From: CAZNER01 sp964572065
GTDB taxonomy: Bacteria > Patescibacteriota > Dojkabacteria > JAHIVN01
Assembly (NCBI GenBank): GCA_964572065.1
Contig: CAZNER010000044.1
Coordinates: forward strand, 1 to 16,241
Length of the DNA stretch: 16,241 nucleotides
Direction: 5' to 3'
Positions 7,928 to 14,351 of this stretch are shown one piece after another. Position 1 is the stretch's first letter; each line of letters begins with the position of its first letter. The translations under genes and the position numbers were made by a program. Below the pieces are notes generated by a model, which was not told the origin of the DNA, did not search any database, and saw nothing but the letters and a program-made list of their open reading frames with translations.

Positions 7928-8617
7928 ATGCAAAAGATAAAAGAAAATTTTTTAAAAATAATAAAAAGATCAGATGCTATTATAGTGATTTCCTTACTAT
8001 TGTTAATCATAAGTTTAGGAGTTTTAGTATATTTTAAAGATTCAATTCTTTTAATCCTTCAGGGAAGTGATGAGCAAAGTTCAGTAGTTGATATATGGTT
8101 TCTTTATAGATTTCTTATTTCTATGATAATTTTTGTGTTTTGCTTAGGAGTTTTTATTTATAATAAATTAAAATCAGATAAGCTGGAGAGTAAGTTTAAG
8201 ATAATAGTATCTTTGTTTATATCAAGTTTTATTTTTAATATATTAATATTTTCTTGTTTTTTAGGTTTATTGGTTTATCTTACAGATTGGCGGTTTGACA
8301 ACAAAATATTTGATAAGTATCTATTTTGTGCTTTTATTTTTGCGGTTAATTTTGTTATTGTATTCGGGAATATTATTGATCTTTTAAAGCGTGATGATCT
8401 TAAAGATAAAATGAAGTTAGTTCTTACGAAAACAGTAAAAACTATGGTATTTATGTTAAGCTTTATGATTATAGTTTTGTCTTTATTATTTTTAGTTAAT
8501 AATAAATTTTTAAATTACGAAATTATTAGTGTATTTATATCTTTAATTATTTCAACTTATTCGGGCAGCGTATTATTTTTACAGCAGATAAATCTATTTG
8601 CTGATTATCTTGATTAG
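7928..8617 (+). CDS. SecF-like membrane protein without periplasmic domain
   Basis: The 229-residue, strongly hydrophobic protein has about six membrane segments (16-35, 57-78, 91-118, 131-151, 170-190, 197-217), the number expected of SecF. The stretch VIVFGNIIDLLKR (143-155), followed by a charged loop and TVKTMVFMLSF (169-179), resembles in spacing SecF's VVIFDRIRENLR and its following helix; D and R of that motif are replaced. Only about 20 residues separate segments 1 and 2, where SecF normally carries its periplasmic P1 domain. The gene starts 4 bp after the SecD-like stop codon, the usual secD-secF arrangement, so the call rests on context as much as sequence. It could instead be an unrelated six-helix partner. 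Confidence 0.5.
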   Translation: MQKIKENFLKIIKRSDAIIVISLLLLIISLGVLVYFKDSILLILQGSDEQSSVVDIWFLYRFLISMIIFVFCLGVFIYNKLKSDKLESKFKIIVSLFISSFIFNILIFSCFLGLLVYLTDWRFDNKIFDKYLFCAFIFAVNFVIVFGNIIDLLKRDDLKDKMKLVLTKTVKTMVFMLSFMIIVLSLLFLVNNKFLNYEIISVFISLIISTYSGSVLFLQQINLFADYLD

Positions 8618-8640
8618 TTTAAATTGTTAAAAAATTTAAT

Positions 8641-8967
8641 ATGGGTATTGATATAAACCTTAATAAAGATGAAGAGGATTCTTTAAAAAGTGGTGAGAAG
8701 ATGGTTATAGTGAGACCAAAAAGTAACGAGTACTCCAGTATAAAAAAATGGGATGTTGTTAAATTTAATGGAATAGAATTGTTAGTTCTTGATGTAAGAG
8801 AGTATCCAAGAGTTACTGATTTATTTAAGATAGAGAAAAGGGAATGTATAACAACAGATGCAAAGGATATTGTTGAAGCTATTAAAGAGCATGAGGATAG
8901 ATTCTCAGATGAAGCTGATAAGAATCTGCCTTTTTTAGCAATTGAGTTTTCAGTGCAGAAAGATTGA
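8641..8967 (+). CDS. ASCH-like domain protein
   Basis: This 108-residue soluble protein resembles the ASCH fold, a PUA-related RNA- or nucleotide-binding domain. Matching elements are SGEKMVIVRPKSNEYSSIKK (17-36), where small ASCH proteins have KTVEVRL and a conserved Lys; the KWDVVKFNG strand (36-44); the LLVLDVREYPRVTDLF hairpin-helix (46-61); and the closing FLAIEF strand (98-103). Its role and ligand are unknown. It lies 23 bp after the SecF-like gene on the same strand with no obvious terminator between, so it is probably the last gene of the operon. It ends in tandem TGA TGA stops. The similarity is judged from pattern, not identity. Confidence 0.6.
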   Translation: MGIDINLNKDEEDSLKSGEKMVIVRPKSNEYSSIKKWDVVKFNGIELLVLDVREYPRVTDLFKIEKRECITTDAKDIVEAIKEHEDRFSDEADKNLPFLAIEFSVQKD

Positions 8968-8979
8968 TGATGGTTGATA

Positions 8980-9036
8980 AAAAGTTAAAATTTAAAAGGC
9001 AAAAGGTAAAGGAAAACTAAAAGTTAGAGTTTAAAA
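8980..9036. repeat. Imperfect 18-nt direct repeat between convergent genes
   Basis: AAAAGTTAAAATTTAAAA (8980-8997) and AAAAGTTAGAGTTTAAAA (9019-9036) match at 16 of 18 positions, with purine-rich AAAAGG units between. This fills the gap between the ASCH-like and MFS genes. No stem-loop terminator is visible. Confidence 0.5.
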
Positions 9037-10236
9037 TCAAAATTTATTTCGATTATTTCTATTTAAATTGGATTTTTTCCTCTTTAAGATATAGTATAAA
9101 AGCTGTGGAGTTATGAGTATTAAAAAGAGTAATGCGTACCAGAATGCAAATATTTTTGCTCCTTGTTTATCGATGAGTCCTCCTATTATACCTGCAAGAA
9201 AGACATAAGGAAGTTTTCTTAAAAGTTCATTAGTTGAAATTGTTGTAGCTCGTATTTTAGAAGGTGTGTTTTTATTAATTATTTCACAGATAGCGTTTTT
9301 CCTAATAGGGCTGTACAATATATTGATTAAAAATAGAGTAGTCCATATATAAACGTTTATCCAAGGGGAAAAGATATAATTTAAGATAATAACAATAGCA
9401 CCTATTGCAAGCAGAGTATAAGAACGATATTTTTTAGCTAATTTTTCATATAAAAGGCTGAATGGTAAAGCAAGAAGAATTAATACTCCATATAGGATAC
9501 CAATTCCTGTTGCCTCATAACCATAAGCTATTACTGAAACATCATCAAGCAGTTCGTATGCAATTGTATAAAATGCACCAAAAGTAATTAACAAAATTGA
9601 AATTTGAATCATTTTTTTATCAAAGAGATGATTAAAGCCTTTTTTGGTTTGAGAAATAAAGTTTTTAAATGAAAATTTATAGGTATCTACTTTAGGTTCG
9701 TCTATCAAGAATGCTGTTAGAAAACCTATAAATTTAGTTATGCCTGTTGCAATGAACGGCAAGATCATCCATATTTTATACATGAATCCTCCTAATATAC
9801 AGGCAAAAGCTGTGGCAGCACTTGTTACTGCATTTGATCTTGATAGAACTTTTGAGTATTCTTTCTCTCTTTTTTCTCCTACCAGGGTATCATAGAGGAA
9901 TGCATCTATAGTTCCAGAATACAAACTGTAACCGATATTTAGAATTATATAAGCGATGATGAATGTAAGAAATCCTGGGTATAGTGCGGTCAGTATTTCA
10001 CCTATGCTGGTAAATAAGAAAGATAGAATTAAAGTTTTTTTCTTACCGATTAAATCTGCTATTGCACCAGTTGGCACTTCTGTGATAACACTGGTTATAA
10101 CACCGACAGCTTCTACTATTGCTACTTGGGAGTAGTTAATATAATTCAGAAAATACAAAAGCCATGGACTATACCAAAATATAGAATTATGAATTGCACT
10201 TAGGATATATCCGCGATTTATATTCTTATTCTTCAT
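9037..10236 (-). CDS. MFS transporter
   Basis: The 399-residue product is a major facilitator superfamily carrier with about twelve hydrophobic segments in two halves separated by a charged stretch around 185-205. Motif A appears in the loop after the second segment as GAIADLIGKKKTL (57-69), preceded by TEVPTG, a sequence common in MFS carriers. The second half carries KLAKKYRS (263-270) at the equivalent loop. The substrate cannot be told from sequence. The C-terminus is Lys/Arg/Asn-rich and ends at a TGA. The gene converges with the ASCH-like gene and diverges from the HD-domain gene. Its promoter lies so close to the ATG that the transcript is probably leaderless. Confidence 0.88.
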   Translation of the reverse strand: MKNKNINRGYILSAIHNSIFWYSPWLLYFLNYINYSQVAIVEAVGVITSVITEVPTGAIADLIGKKKTLILSFLFTSIGEILTALYPGFLTFIIAYIILNIGYSLYSGTIDAFLYDTLVGEKREKEYSKVLSRSNAVTSAATAFACILGGFMYKIWMILPFIATGITKFIGFLTAFLIDEPKVDTYKFSFKNFISQTKKGFNHLFDKKMIQISILLITFGAFYTIAYELLDDVSVIAYGYEATGIGILYGVLILLALPFSLLYEKLAKKYRSYTLLAIGAIVIILNYIFSPWINVYIWTTLFLINILYSPIRKNAICEIINKNTPSKIRATTISTNELLRKLPYVFLAGIIGGLIDKQGAKIFAFWYALLFLILITPQLLYYILKRKKSNLNRNNRNKF

Positions 10237-10243
10237 ACTTTTG

Positions 10244-10272
10244 AGTATACTAAATGGGGTTTATTTCAGCAA
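10244..10272 (-). promoter_or_regulatory. Promoter of the MFS gene, predicted leaderless
   Basis: On the minus strand, TTGCTG (10267-10272), a 17-bp spacer and TATACT (10244-10249) precede the ATG at 10236 by only 7 nt. Transcription would start at or next to the A of the start codon. Confidence 0.5.
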
Positions 10273-10302
10273 TAATAAGAGGTTTTTATGTGATTGAATA
10301 AA

Positions 10303-10311
10303 TGCTAATAT
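10303..10311 (+). promoter_or_regulatory. Extended -10 promoter of the HD-domain gene
   Basis: TGCTAATAT, identical to the sequence upstream of 3690, ends 30 nt before the ATG at 10342. No clear -35 hexamer is seen. Confidence 0.5.
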
Positions 10312-10341
10312 AGTTCGAATAATATATTAATAGTTTGTTCT

Positions 10342-10872
10342 ATGGATAAATTATCTCCACAATTATTTAAAAAACTTATGGATTTTGCATATCAAGCTTA
10401 TCAAGAAGAATCCCATAAAGATACACTCAGGCAAAAAGGAAAGACTCCATATATTACTCATCCAGTTTTTGCTGCATCGCTGCTTCTTGCAGATAGGAGA
10501 ATTCCATGGAAGGATAGATTTATCGGGTATCAAGTATTAATTCTTCATGATGTTTTAGAAGATACAAATGCCAAACTGCCTGACTGGCTTTCAGATGAAG
10601 TTATTAATGGTGTAAAAGAGTTGACTTTTAAAGATAGTCTTTCTTTAGAAAACAAGTTTGAAATTGTAAAGAAGAAGGATGATTTTATTAAATTATTATA
10701 TTTATGTGATACTCTTAGTAATTTATATGAAGAACATGTTGCTCTTCCTGTAAAGAGACGTAAGTTATGGAAAGAAATGGTAGGATGGTTTGCGAGAGAA
10801 GTTGAAAAGGCTTATGGAGATATCCGTGTCGTAGAGGTAGCAAATGCTATGATTGAAAATACTGATTGGTGA
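10342..10872 (+). CDS. Stand-alone RelA/SpoT-type HD hydrolase (small alarmone hydrolase-like)
   Basis: The 176-residue product is a single HD domain of the RelA/SpoT (MESH1-like) group, which removes the 3'-pyrophosphate from (p)ppGpp. The metal and active-site set is visible: R30 and H40 in RQKGKTPYITHP, H69-D70 and the E73-D74 pair in LHDVLEDT, and D123/N127 in LCDTLSNLYE, where the family has KLADRLHNL. These match the hydrolase set of bifunctional Rel (R44, H53, H77-D78, E81-D82, D144, N148). No synthetase, TGS or ACT domain follows, and the length fits a small alarmone hydrolase. It could act on another nucleotide. It is divergent from the MFS gene and monocistronic by context. It stops at TGA. 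Confidence 0.82.
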   Translation: MDKLSPQLFKKLMDFAYQAYQEESHKDTLRQKGKTPYITHPVFAASLLLADRRIPWKDRFIGYQVLILHDVLEDTNAKLPDWLSDEVINGVKELTFKDSLSLENKFEIVKKKDDFIKLLYLCDTLSNLYEEHVALPVKRRKLWKEMVGWFAREVEKAYGDIRVVEVANAMIENTDW

Positions 10873-10957
10873 AAAGATATTTTTATTTAATAAAGAATTG
10901 TTTGCAGAGATTAAAGAAGGGATTTTGTAAGTGTGATATAGAGTATTATTATATCTT

Positions 10958-10968
10958 TATGATATAAT
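10958..10968 (+). promoter_or_regulatory. Extended -10 box TATGATATAAT (distal promoter of 11037 gene)
   Basis: TATGATATAAT has the TGn extension and a perfect TATAAT (10963-10968), 68 nt before the ATG at 11037. The same 11-mer precedes three neighbouring genes, at 26-28 nt. Confidence 0.55.
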
Positions 10969-11000
10969 AATGTCTTATAGATGGATTATGTGAAAGACAA

Positions 11001-11006
11001 TATAAT
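11001..11006 (+). promoter_or_regulatory. Proximal -10 box of 11037 gene
   Basis: A perfect TATAAT ends 30 nt before the ATG, the distance preferred in this window, but no -35 or TGn extension is present. It may form a tandem pair with the box at 10958. Confidence 0.35.
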
Positions 11007-11036
11007 AAAAAGTATCCACTCTGTAGCAGGTTTTTA

Positions 11037-11855
11037 ATGACTCCTTTCAGTGATCTTTGGAAACAAAGAGAGGGAGCATTACAATCATTACATTCACCTG
11101 ATAATGCCGATAGATTGAACACTTCTAGATGTTTACTTTTTGTTAGAGTGATTAGTGAAATTCATTCATTGGTTGTTGCAATGGAGGAACAGATTGTTAG
11201 AAATAACTTTCCTGTATTTAATGTGGAAGAAGGAGAGTGTGCTTTAGAGGAGGAAATGGAATTTTATTTCAAAGAGATAACAAAGATAATAAATACAATT
11301 TCATTACTAGCAAATTCAAGTATTCAGGGAAAAGTAAATAGAGATTGCTATACTTTCAATTTAGGTAATGATGTAAATTTAGAGTCGTTTCGAAATGTTG
11401 ACTTTTATTGGACGCCATTATTACTAAGTAATGTTTCAAGTAGAATTGGAATTCCGCTTGGAGCTGATGAATCATTAATATGGCAAACTATAGCAAATTT
11501 TTATGGAGGAGATACTGAATGCGAAAGTCCAGAAAGATTATTGGAGTTCAAACAGCAACATTTGGATGATATCGTAAAAATAGTATCATCATGGGTTGCT
11601 CAACAGAGAAAATTAGATAATGGCAGGTGTATTTTTAGATTTCATAATTGGGATGGTCATGTTACAGATATGAGCTGCTTTTCATTAGGTTTTGAATTTT
11701 GGTATACAAAGGATGGTCTTGCGATGAGAAATTTCTTGACTATAACAAATCCGGATAATGAAAAAGAGATCACAGTTTATGGAGATTCATGCATGATGGC
11801 AGATTTAGGAATACATTGCATTGATGATATTTGGCAGGGAATTGTATTAGGTTGA
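11037..11855 (+). CDS. Hypothetical protein, family not recognised
   Basis: I do not recognise this 272-residue protein. It has no signal peptide or membrane segment and looks soluble. The N-terminal half (about 25-105) is helical, containing the acidic stretch EEGECALEEEMEFYFKEI. The second half is richer in aromatic residues and strands, with FYWTPLLL, CIFRFHNWDGH, SLGFEFWYTKDGLAMRNF and a cysteine/histidine-containing end (CMMADLGIHCIDDIW). Cysteines number about nine, scattered rather than in CxxC pairs. Its 3' end overlaps the convergent gene at 11847-12848 by 9 bp. It has two candidate promoters and no Shine-Dalgarno sequence. Codon use resembles its neighbours, so recent transfer is not suggested. 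Confidence 0.75.
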   Translation: MTPFSDLWKQREGALQSLHSPDNADRLNTSRCLLFVRVISEIHSLVVAMEEQIVRNNFPVFNVEEGECALEEEMEFYFKEITKIINTISLLANSSIQGKVNRDCYTFNLGNDVNLESFRNVDFYWTPLLLSNVSSRIGIPLGADESLIWQTIANFYGGDTECESPERLLEFKQQHLDDIVKIVSSWVAQQRKLDNGRCIFRFHNWDGHVTDMSCFSLGFEFWYTKDGLAMRNFLTITNPDNEKEITVYGDSCMMADLGIHCIDDIWQGIVLG

Positions 11856-12848
11856 ACTGATTTTAAGTGGTTTAGCATCGGTTTTTCTTGCGACAACTAT
11901 TATTCTGTCTTTTGGACCGATTACTTTATTAAATTCTCCAGATTTAATTAAATCTGTTATTTGTTCAGTAGTGTACAAGTTTAAAGGTGTCATACCTCCT
12001 TTAGCTAATTTATGTGTTACAGGCATGGTATATCTTGACATACTGTTAATTATACCTTCTATTGATTTCCCGGGAAGTTTACCTACGATAGTCAAGAGTA
12101 TATTAGTCATTGCTCCGACTATTCTGCTTGGGCTTGATATATCATGAGATCCAAAAGTGATATAATCTATTCTGCCTCCTGCTTGATTAACAATCTGTTG
12201 TATTTCTTCCCAATCAGCAACAAGTTCTCCTTTCAGTACTTTTCTTGCATCATATCGAGGAAATGGATTTTCAGGATTAAATCCAACAGAAAATATAATT
12301 CGTCCTTCTTGAGTTAAATGTTCTAATCTCTCTTTAATATTCTCTATAACACCTGTTTTTCTATCTGCGTGAGTATCTTCAAGTTCAGCATATCTAACAC
12401 CATATTTAGGTGGCACAAATCCTCTTAATTTTGCAATTACGGGTATTTTAATTATCGCTGAAAGTTCATGTAGAAAATCTAGAAATTGTTTAAGCATTGG
12501 ACGCATTTCAGGTTGTTCTGCATAAGAAGCTTGATGTGGAAATAGTATTATATCGGCAGTACCTTTTTCAATTTCTTCTAAATATTCTGCAGTTATTACC
12601 TTTTTATTTTTTAGTATAGTAGAAGTTTCAATTCCTTCCTTAATTCTGGCAGCTTCCTCTTCACTGCAGACAATAATTAATTGATCATGTCTTTCTAGAT
12701 CTTCGGGGGCAACTCGTCCCTCTCCATGTGCCTCTTCTACAATACAGACTGGTTTTTCTCTCCCAAATGTTTCTTTCACAGTATGAGCAACAACAGCTAT
12801 ATTATCAGGACCGGTTCTTTTAACTTTTATAGATGTTTCATTTTCCAT
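11847..12848 (-). CDS. Hypothetical protein, family not recognised
   Basis: This 333-residue product is soluble, with no signal peptide or membrane segment. I do not recognise it. The first 115 residues look like alternating strands and helices of a Rossmann-like domain (NIAVVAHTVKE, PVCIVEEAHG, QLIIVCSEEEA, KKVITAEYLEE, ADIILFPHQASY). The remainder includes IPVIAKLRGFVPPKYG (133-148), IIFSVGFNPENPFPRYDA (184-201), YITFGSHDISSPSRIVGAM (229-247) and a final beta segment, DRIIVVARKTD. The His/Asp/Arg-rich, Gly- and Pro-containing loops suggest an enzyme or ligand-binding protein; a glycosyltransferase-like fold was considered but no signature fits. It overlaps the preceding convergent gene by 9 bp and is divergent from the gene at 12962/13030. 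A TATGATATAAT box lies 26 nt upstream. Confidence 0.75.
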   Translation of the reverse strand: MENETSIKVKRTGPDNIAVVAHTVKETFGREKPVCIVEEAHGEGRVAPEDLERHDQLIIVCSEEEAARIKEGIETSTILKNKKVITAEYLEEIEKGTADIILFPHQASYAEQPEMRPMLKQFLDFLHELSAIIKIPVIAKLRGFVPPKYGVRYAELEDTHADRKTGVIENIKERLEHLTQEGRIIFSVGFNPENPFPRYDARKVLKGELVADWEEIQQIVNQAGGRIDYITFGSHDISSPSRIVGAMTNILLTIVGKLPGKSIEGIINSMSRYTMPVTHKLAKGGMTPLNLYTTEQITDLIKSGEFNKVIGPKDRIIVVARKTDAKPLKISST

Positions 12849-12874
12849 TATTTTTAGTTAAAAATAATTTTCTA

Positions 12875-12885
12875 ATTATATCATA
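12875..12885 (-). promoter_or_regulatory. Extended -10 box TATGATATAAT for the 11847-12848 gene
   Basis: The minus strand reads TATGATATAAT with the TATAAT hexamer at 12880-12875, 26 nt before the ATG at 12848. It is part of a divergent pair with the box at 12924-12934. Confidence 0.6.
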
Positions 12886-12923
12886 AAAGAAATTCATTGC
12901 GTTGTGTATTGATTATTAGAGTA

Positions 12924-12934
12924 TATGATATAAT
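12924..12934 (+). promoter_or_regulatory. Extended -10 box TATGATATAAT upstream of 12962
   Basis: The hexamer TATAAT (12929-12934) ends 27 nt before the ATG at 12962. This is the same geometry as the other boxes and is an argument that 12962 is the true start. Confidence 0.6.
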
Positions 12935-12961
12935 ATTCTATTAATATAATCAATATATTAT

Positions 12962-13032
12962 ATGTCACCAGAACGAGAAAATGGAGTACAAGTGAATATA
13001 TATACGATAGGCCATGTAATGCAGATGAGGTG
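12962..13032 (+). other. Probable 5' end of the 13030-13410 gene, split off by a frameshift
   Basis: The ATG at 12962 is well placed behind a promoter, but its frame reaches a TAG at 13040 after 26 codons. The downstream frame is open from 12949, yet has no ATG and only a GTG at 13030. One extra A in the AAAA run at 12978-12981 would join them, giving MSPEREKWSTSEYIYDRPCN and continuing without a break into the downstream protein, about 149 residues in all. Confidence 0.5.
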
Positions 13033-13410
13033 CAATATATAGATATTGAAGAACACAAAGGTGCAATTTTTCCATTTGAAAGATTTGTAAGTAATTATAT
13101 CGGTTTGCTCAGTATAGTTATGGGAGTTACACCTACTGGAGTATTAATCATAGATATAAAAAGAATGCAACCTCCTCTTGAACCTTTATTTATAAAACGA
13201 TTATCGGAATGTCAGATCCAAATTGTCGTTGATACAAGATATAGAAGGTCTAGAGTTTTTACTACTTATCAACCGAATAGGAATAGAATAGAGAGCCATA
13301 TAATTAGTGATATTTATCAGAAAGTAGTTTATCCTGTACTTAATATGAATAAGAATATTGTTCAGTATGTTTTTGAATTAAGTGTTCGATATCAGAATAG
13401 TTTGAATTAG
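13030..13410 (+). CDS. Hypothetical protein, family not recognised (likely 5'-extended)
   Basis: From the GTG at 13030 the product has 126 residues and I do not recognise it. It looks soluble and mixed alpha/beta, with a hydrophobic central strand (GVTPTGVLIIDIKRM), a basic segment (DTRYRRSRVFTTYQPNRNR), and a C-terminal helix (VVYPVLNMNKNIVQYVFEL). GTG is the only standard start in this frame. The same frame stays open upstream and reads like protein, so the true start is probably the ATG at 12962 with a one-base frameshift between, giving about 149 residues. The gene ends 1 bp before the stop of the convergent gene at 13412. Without the extension it would be transcribed with a leader of nearly 90 nt, unlike its neighbours. 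Confidence 0.65.
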   Translation: MQYIDIEEHKGAIFPFERFVSNYIGLLSIVMGVTPTGVLIIDIKRMQPPLEPLFIKRLSECQIQIVVDTRYRRSRVFTTYQPNRNRIESHIISDIYQKVVYPVLNMNKNIVQYVFELSVRYQNSLN

Positions 13411-13411
13411 T

Positions 13412-14050
13412 CTATATTCTTCCTTGAACGCTCTCTAATTGATCTATTGTACTAACTCTAAGAGTCTGCCAATCTTCATCATCAGGATCCCTTCTTAAAT
13501 AGAAAGTAATGTTTATAGGGGTGTGTCCGTTTTGCCTGCCGATACTTGTTAGGATTTGTCTTAATAGTTTTTGCTTGGATTCGTCATCTCTTACTTCTAT
13601 ATCATAAAAACTTAATAAGTTCATTATGTTAGTTAGAGTGTTTTTATTAGTAATACTTGCCTGAATAGCCCAGTAAGTAGATTTCATCCTTATTTCCAGA
13701 GTGAAGTTTTTTCTTGTCTGTGTGATAAGTTCAAGTATCCTGTGAAGATCTGAAAATTTTATCTCTTGTCCCTCAGTAATAGTGTTTTCTAAAACTTGGT
13801 TAAGAAACAATATCATCATAGTATCTGAGGATTTAAAAACCAGTCCTATTTTATTATTTAAGTCAATTTCATAACTAAATTCTCCACCTGATATTAAAAG
13901 CAGAGCAGTTAGTTCTCTTATAGATGCGATAGGATATGAATAAAGTGAGGTATCGCTAGTTCTTACATTTATAGTGTTGCCAAGACTATCGATAGCGGTA
14001 ATTCTTCTTCCTTCGTGGTCAATTTCGATAGAATATGTTGTTTGTTCCAT
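13412..14050 (-). CDS. Hypothetical protein, family not recognised
   Basis: This 212-residue soluble protein is not recognised. It opens with a strand-rich segment (TTYSIEIDHEGRRITAIDSLG). It then has a helix (SIRELTALLLI), another beta pair (EFSYEIDLNNKIGLVFKSSD), a helix, and a second similar alternation (FTLEIRMKSTYWAIQASITN then a helix). It ends in NITFYLRRDPDDEDWQTLRV. The repeated strand-strand-helix order hints at two related halves, but I cannot confirm an internal duplication by eye. There is no signal peptide or membrane segment. It converges with the preceding gene with a single base between their stop codons, leaving no room for a terminator. It has the TATGATATAAT box 28 nt upstream and lacks a Shine-Dalgarno sequence. 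Confidence 0.72.
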   Translation of the reverse strand: MEQTTYSIEIDHEGRRITAIDSLGNTINVRTSDTSLYSYPIASIRELTALLLISGGEFSYEIDLNNKIGLVFKSSDTMMILFLNQVLENTITEGQEIKFSDLHRILELITQTRKNFTLEIRMKSTYWAIQASITNKNTLTNIMNLLSFYDIEVRDDESKQKLLRQILTSIGRQNGHTPINITFYLRRDPDDEDWQTLRVSTIDQLESVQGRI

Positions 14051-14078
14051 AGAATTCTTTTTATAAATAAAACCACTT

Positions 14079-14089
14079 ATTATATCATA
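14079..14089 (-). promoter_or_regulatory. Extended -10 box TATGATATAAT for the 13412-14050 gene
   Basis: The minus strand carries TATGATATAAT with its hexamer at 14084-14079, 28 nt before the ATG at 14050. The -35 region is weak, as expected for an extended -10 promoter. Confidence 0.6.
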
Positions 14090-14206
14090 TTTAGTTAAGT
14101 ATAATGAATGTATTTAGTGATTATATAGAATTATGTTTCAAAGAAGATGGTCAGTAGTTTAAGTCTTTGAACAAGCTTTATTTGCAAATTCTGTAGCCAG
14201 TACTAA

Positions 14207-14218
14207 GAACTTAAGTTC
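14207..14218. repeat. 12-bp perfect palindrome GAACTTAAGTTC
   Basis: A perfect 12-bp palindrome in the noncoding gap. Its size and symmetry suit a dimeric DNA-binding protein, but it is not close to a confident promoter. Confidence 0.35.
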
Positions 14219-14221
14219 ACT

Positions 14222-14240
14222 ATTGAAAAAAATATTCAAT
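14222..14240. repeat. Inverted repeat ATTGAA/TTCAAT
   Basis: Two 6-bp arms are separated by an A-rich 7-nt spacer (T-rich on the minus strand). It lies about 90 bp downstream of the orphan minus-strand -10 box and could be the 3' end of a short minus-strand RNA, although the T-run sits in the loop. Confidence 0.3.
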
Positions 14241-14278
14241 GGGAGGGGTTCCGTTGTAGTAGTGGGTTTATCTTTATG

Positions 14279-14300
14279 TTTCCGAATACGTAGTCGGAAA
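14279..14300. repeat. 7-bp hairpin TTTCCGA/TCGGAAA
   Basis: Perfect 7-bp arms flank an 8-nt loop containing the palindrome TACGTA. No T-run follows in either direction (A-run on plus), so it is not a standard terminator. In a minus-strand transcript from the orphan promoter it would form an early stem-loop. Confidence 0.4.
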
Positions 14301-14335
14301 AAAGAAGAAGAGAGATATTTGAGATTTATTCCTTT

Positions 14336-14346
14336 ATTATATCATA
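14336..14346 (-). promoter_or_regulatory. Orphan extended -10 box TATGATATAAT
   Basis: The same 11-mer as upstream of the four neighbouring genes, on the minus strand, but no start codon with an ORF follows at the usual 26-30 nt. It may drive a small RNA toward 14220, or be a relic promoter. Confidence 0.35.
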
Positions 14347-14351
14347 ACCTA

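Noticed and set aside
8980..9036. Direct repeats as a possible attachment site or mobile-element target duplication
   Set aside because: There is no transposase or integrase nearby, the copies are imperfect and low-complexity, and such purine-rich tracts are common between convergent genes in AT-rich genomes.
842..12848. UGA recoding (Gly or Trp) as used by some CPR or mycoplasma lineages
   Set aside because: TGA ends at least five genes at family-appropriate positions (5843, 8967, 9037, 10872, 11855), some followed directly by a second stop, and Trp is encoded by TGG throughout.
11847..12848. ELM1/GT-B glycosyltransferase-like assignment for the 333-residue protein
   Set aside because: The order of motifs does not match; no DSVSM-type or TSRR-type signature is present, so it is left unassigned.
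14230..14300. tRNA or T-box-like element suggested by GGGGTTCCG and the TTTCCGA hairpin
   Set aside because: No acceptor stem, anticodon arm or conserved T-loop can be assembled around it, and no T-box bulge sequence is present.
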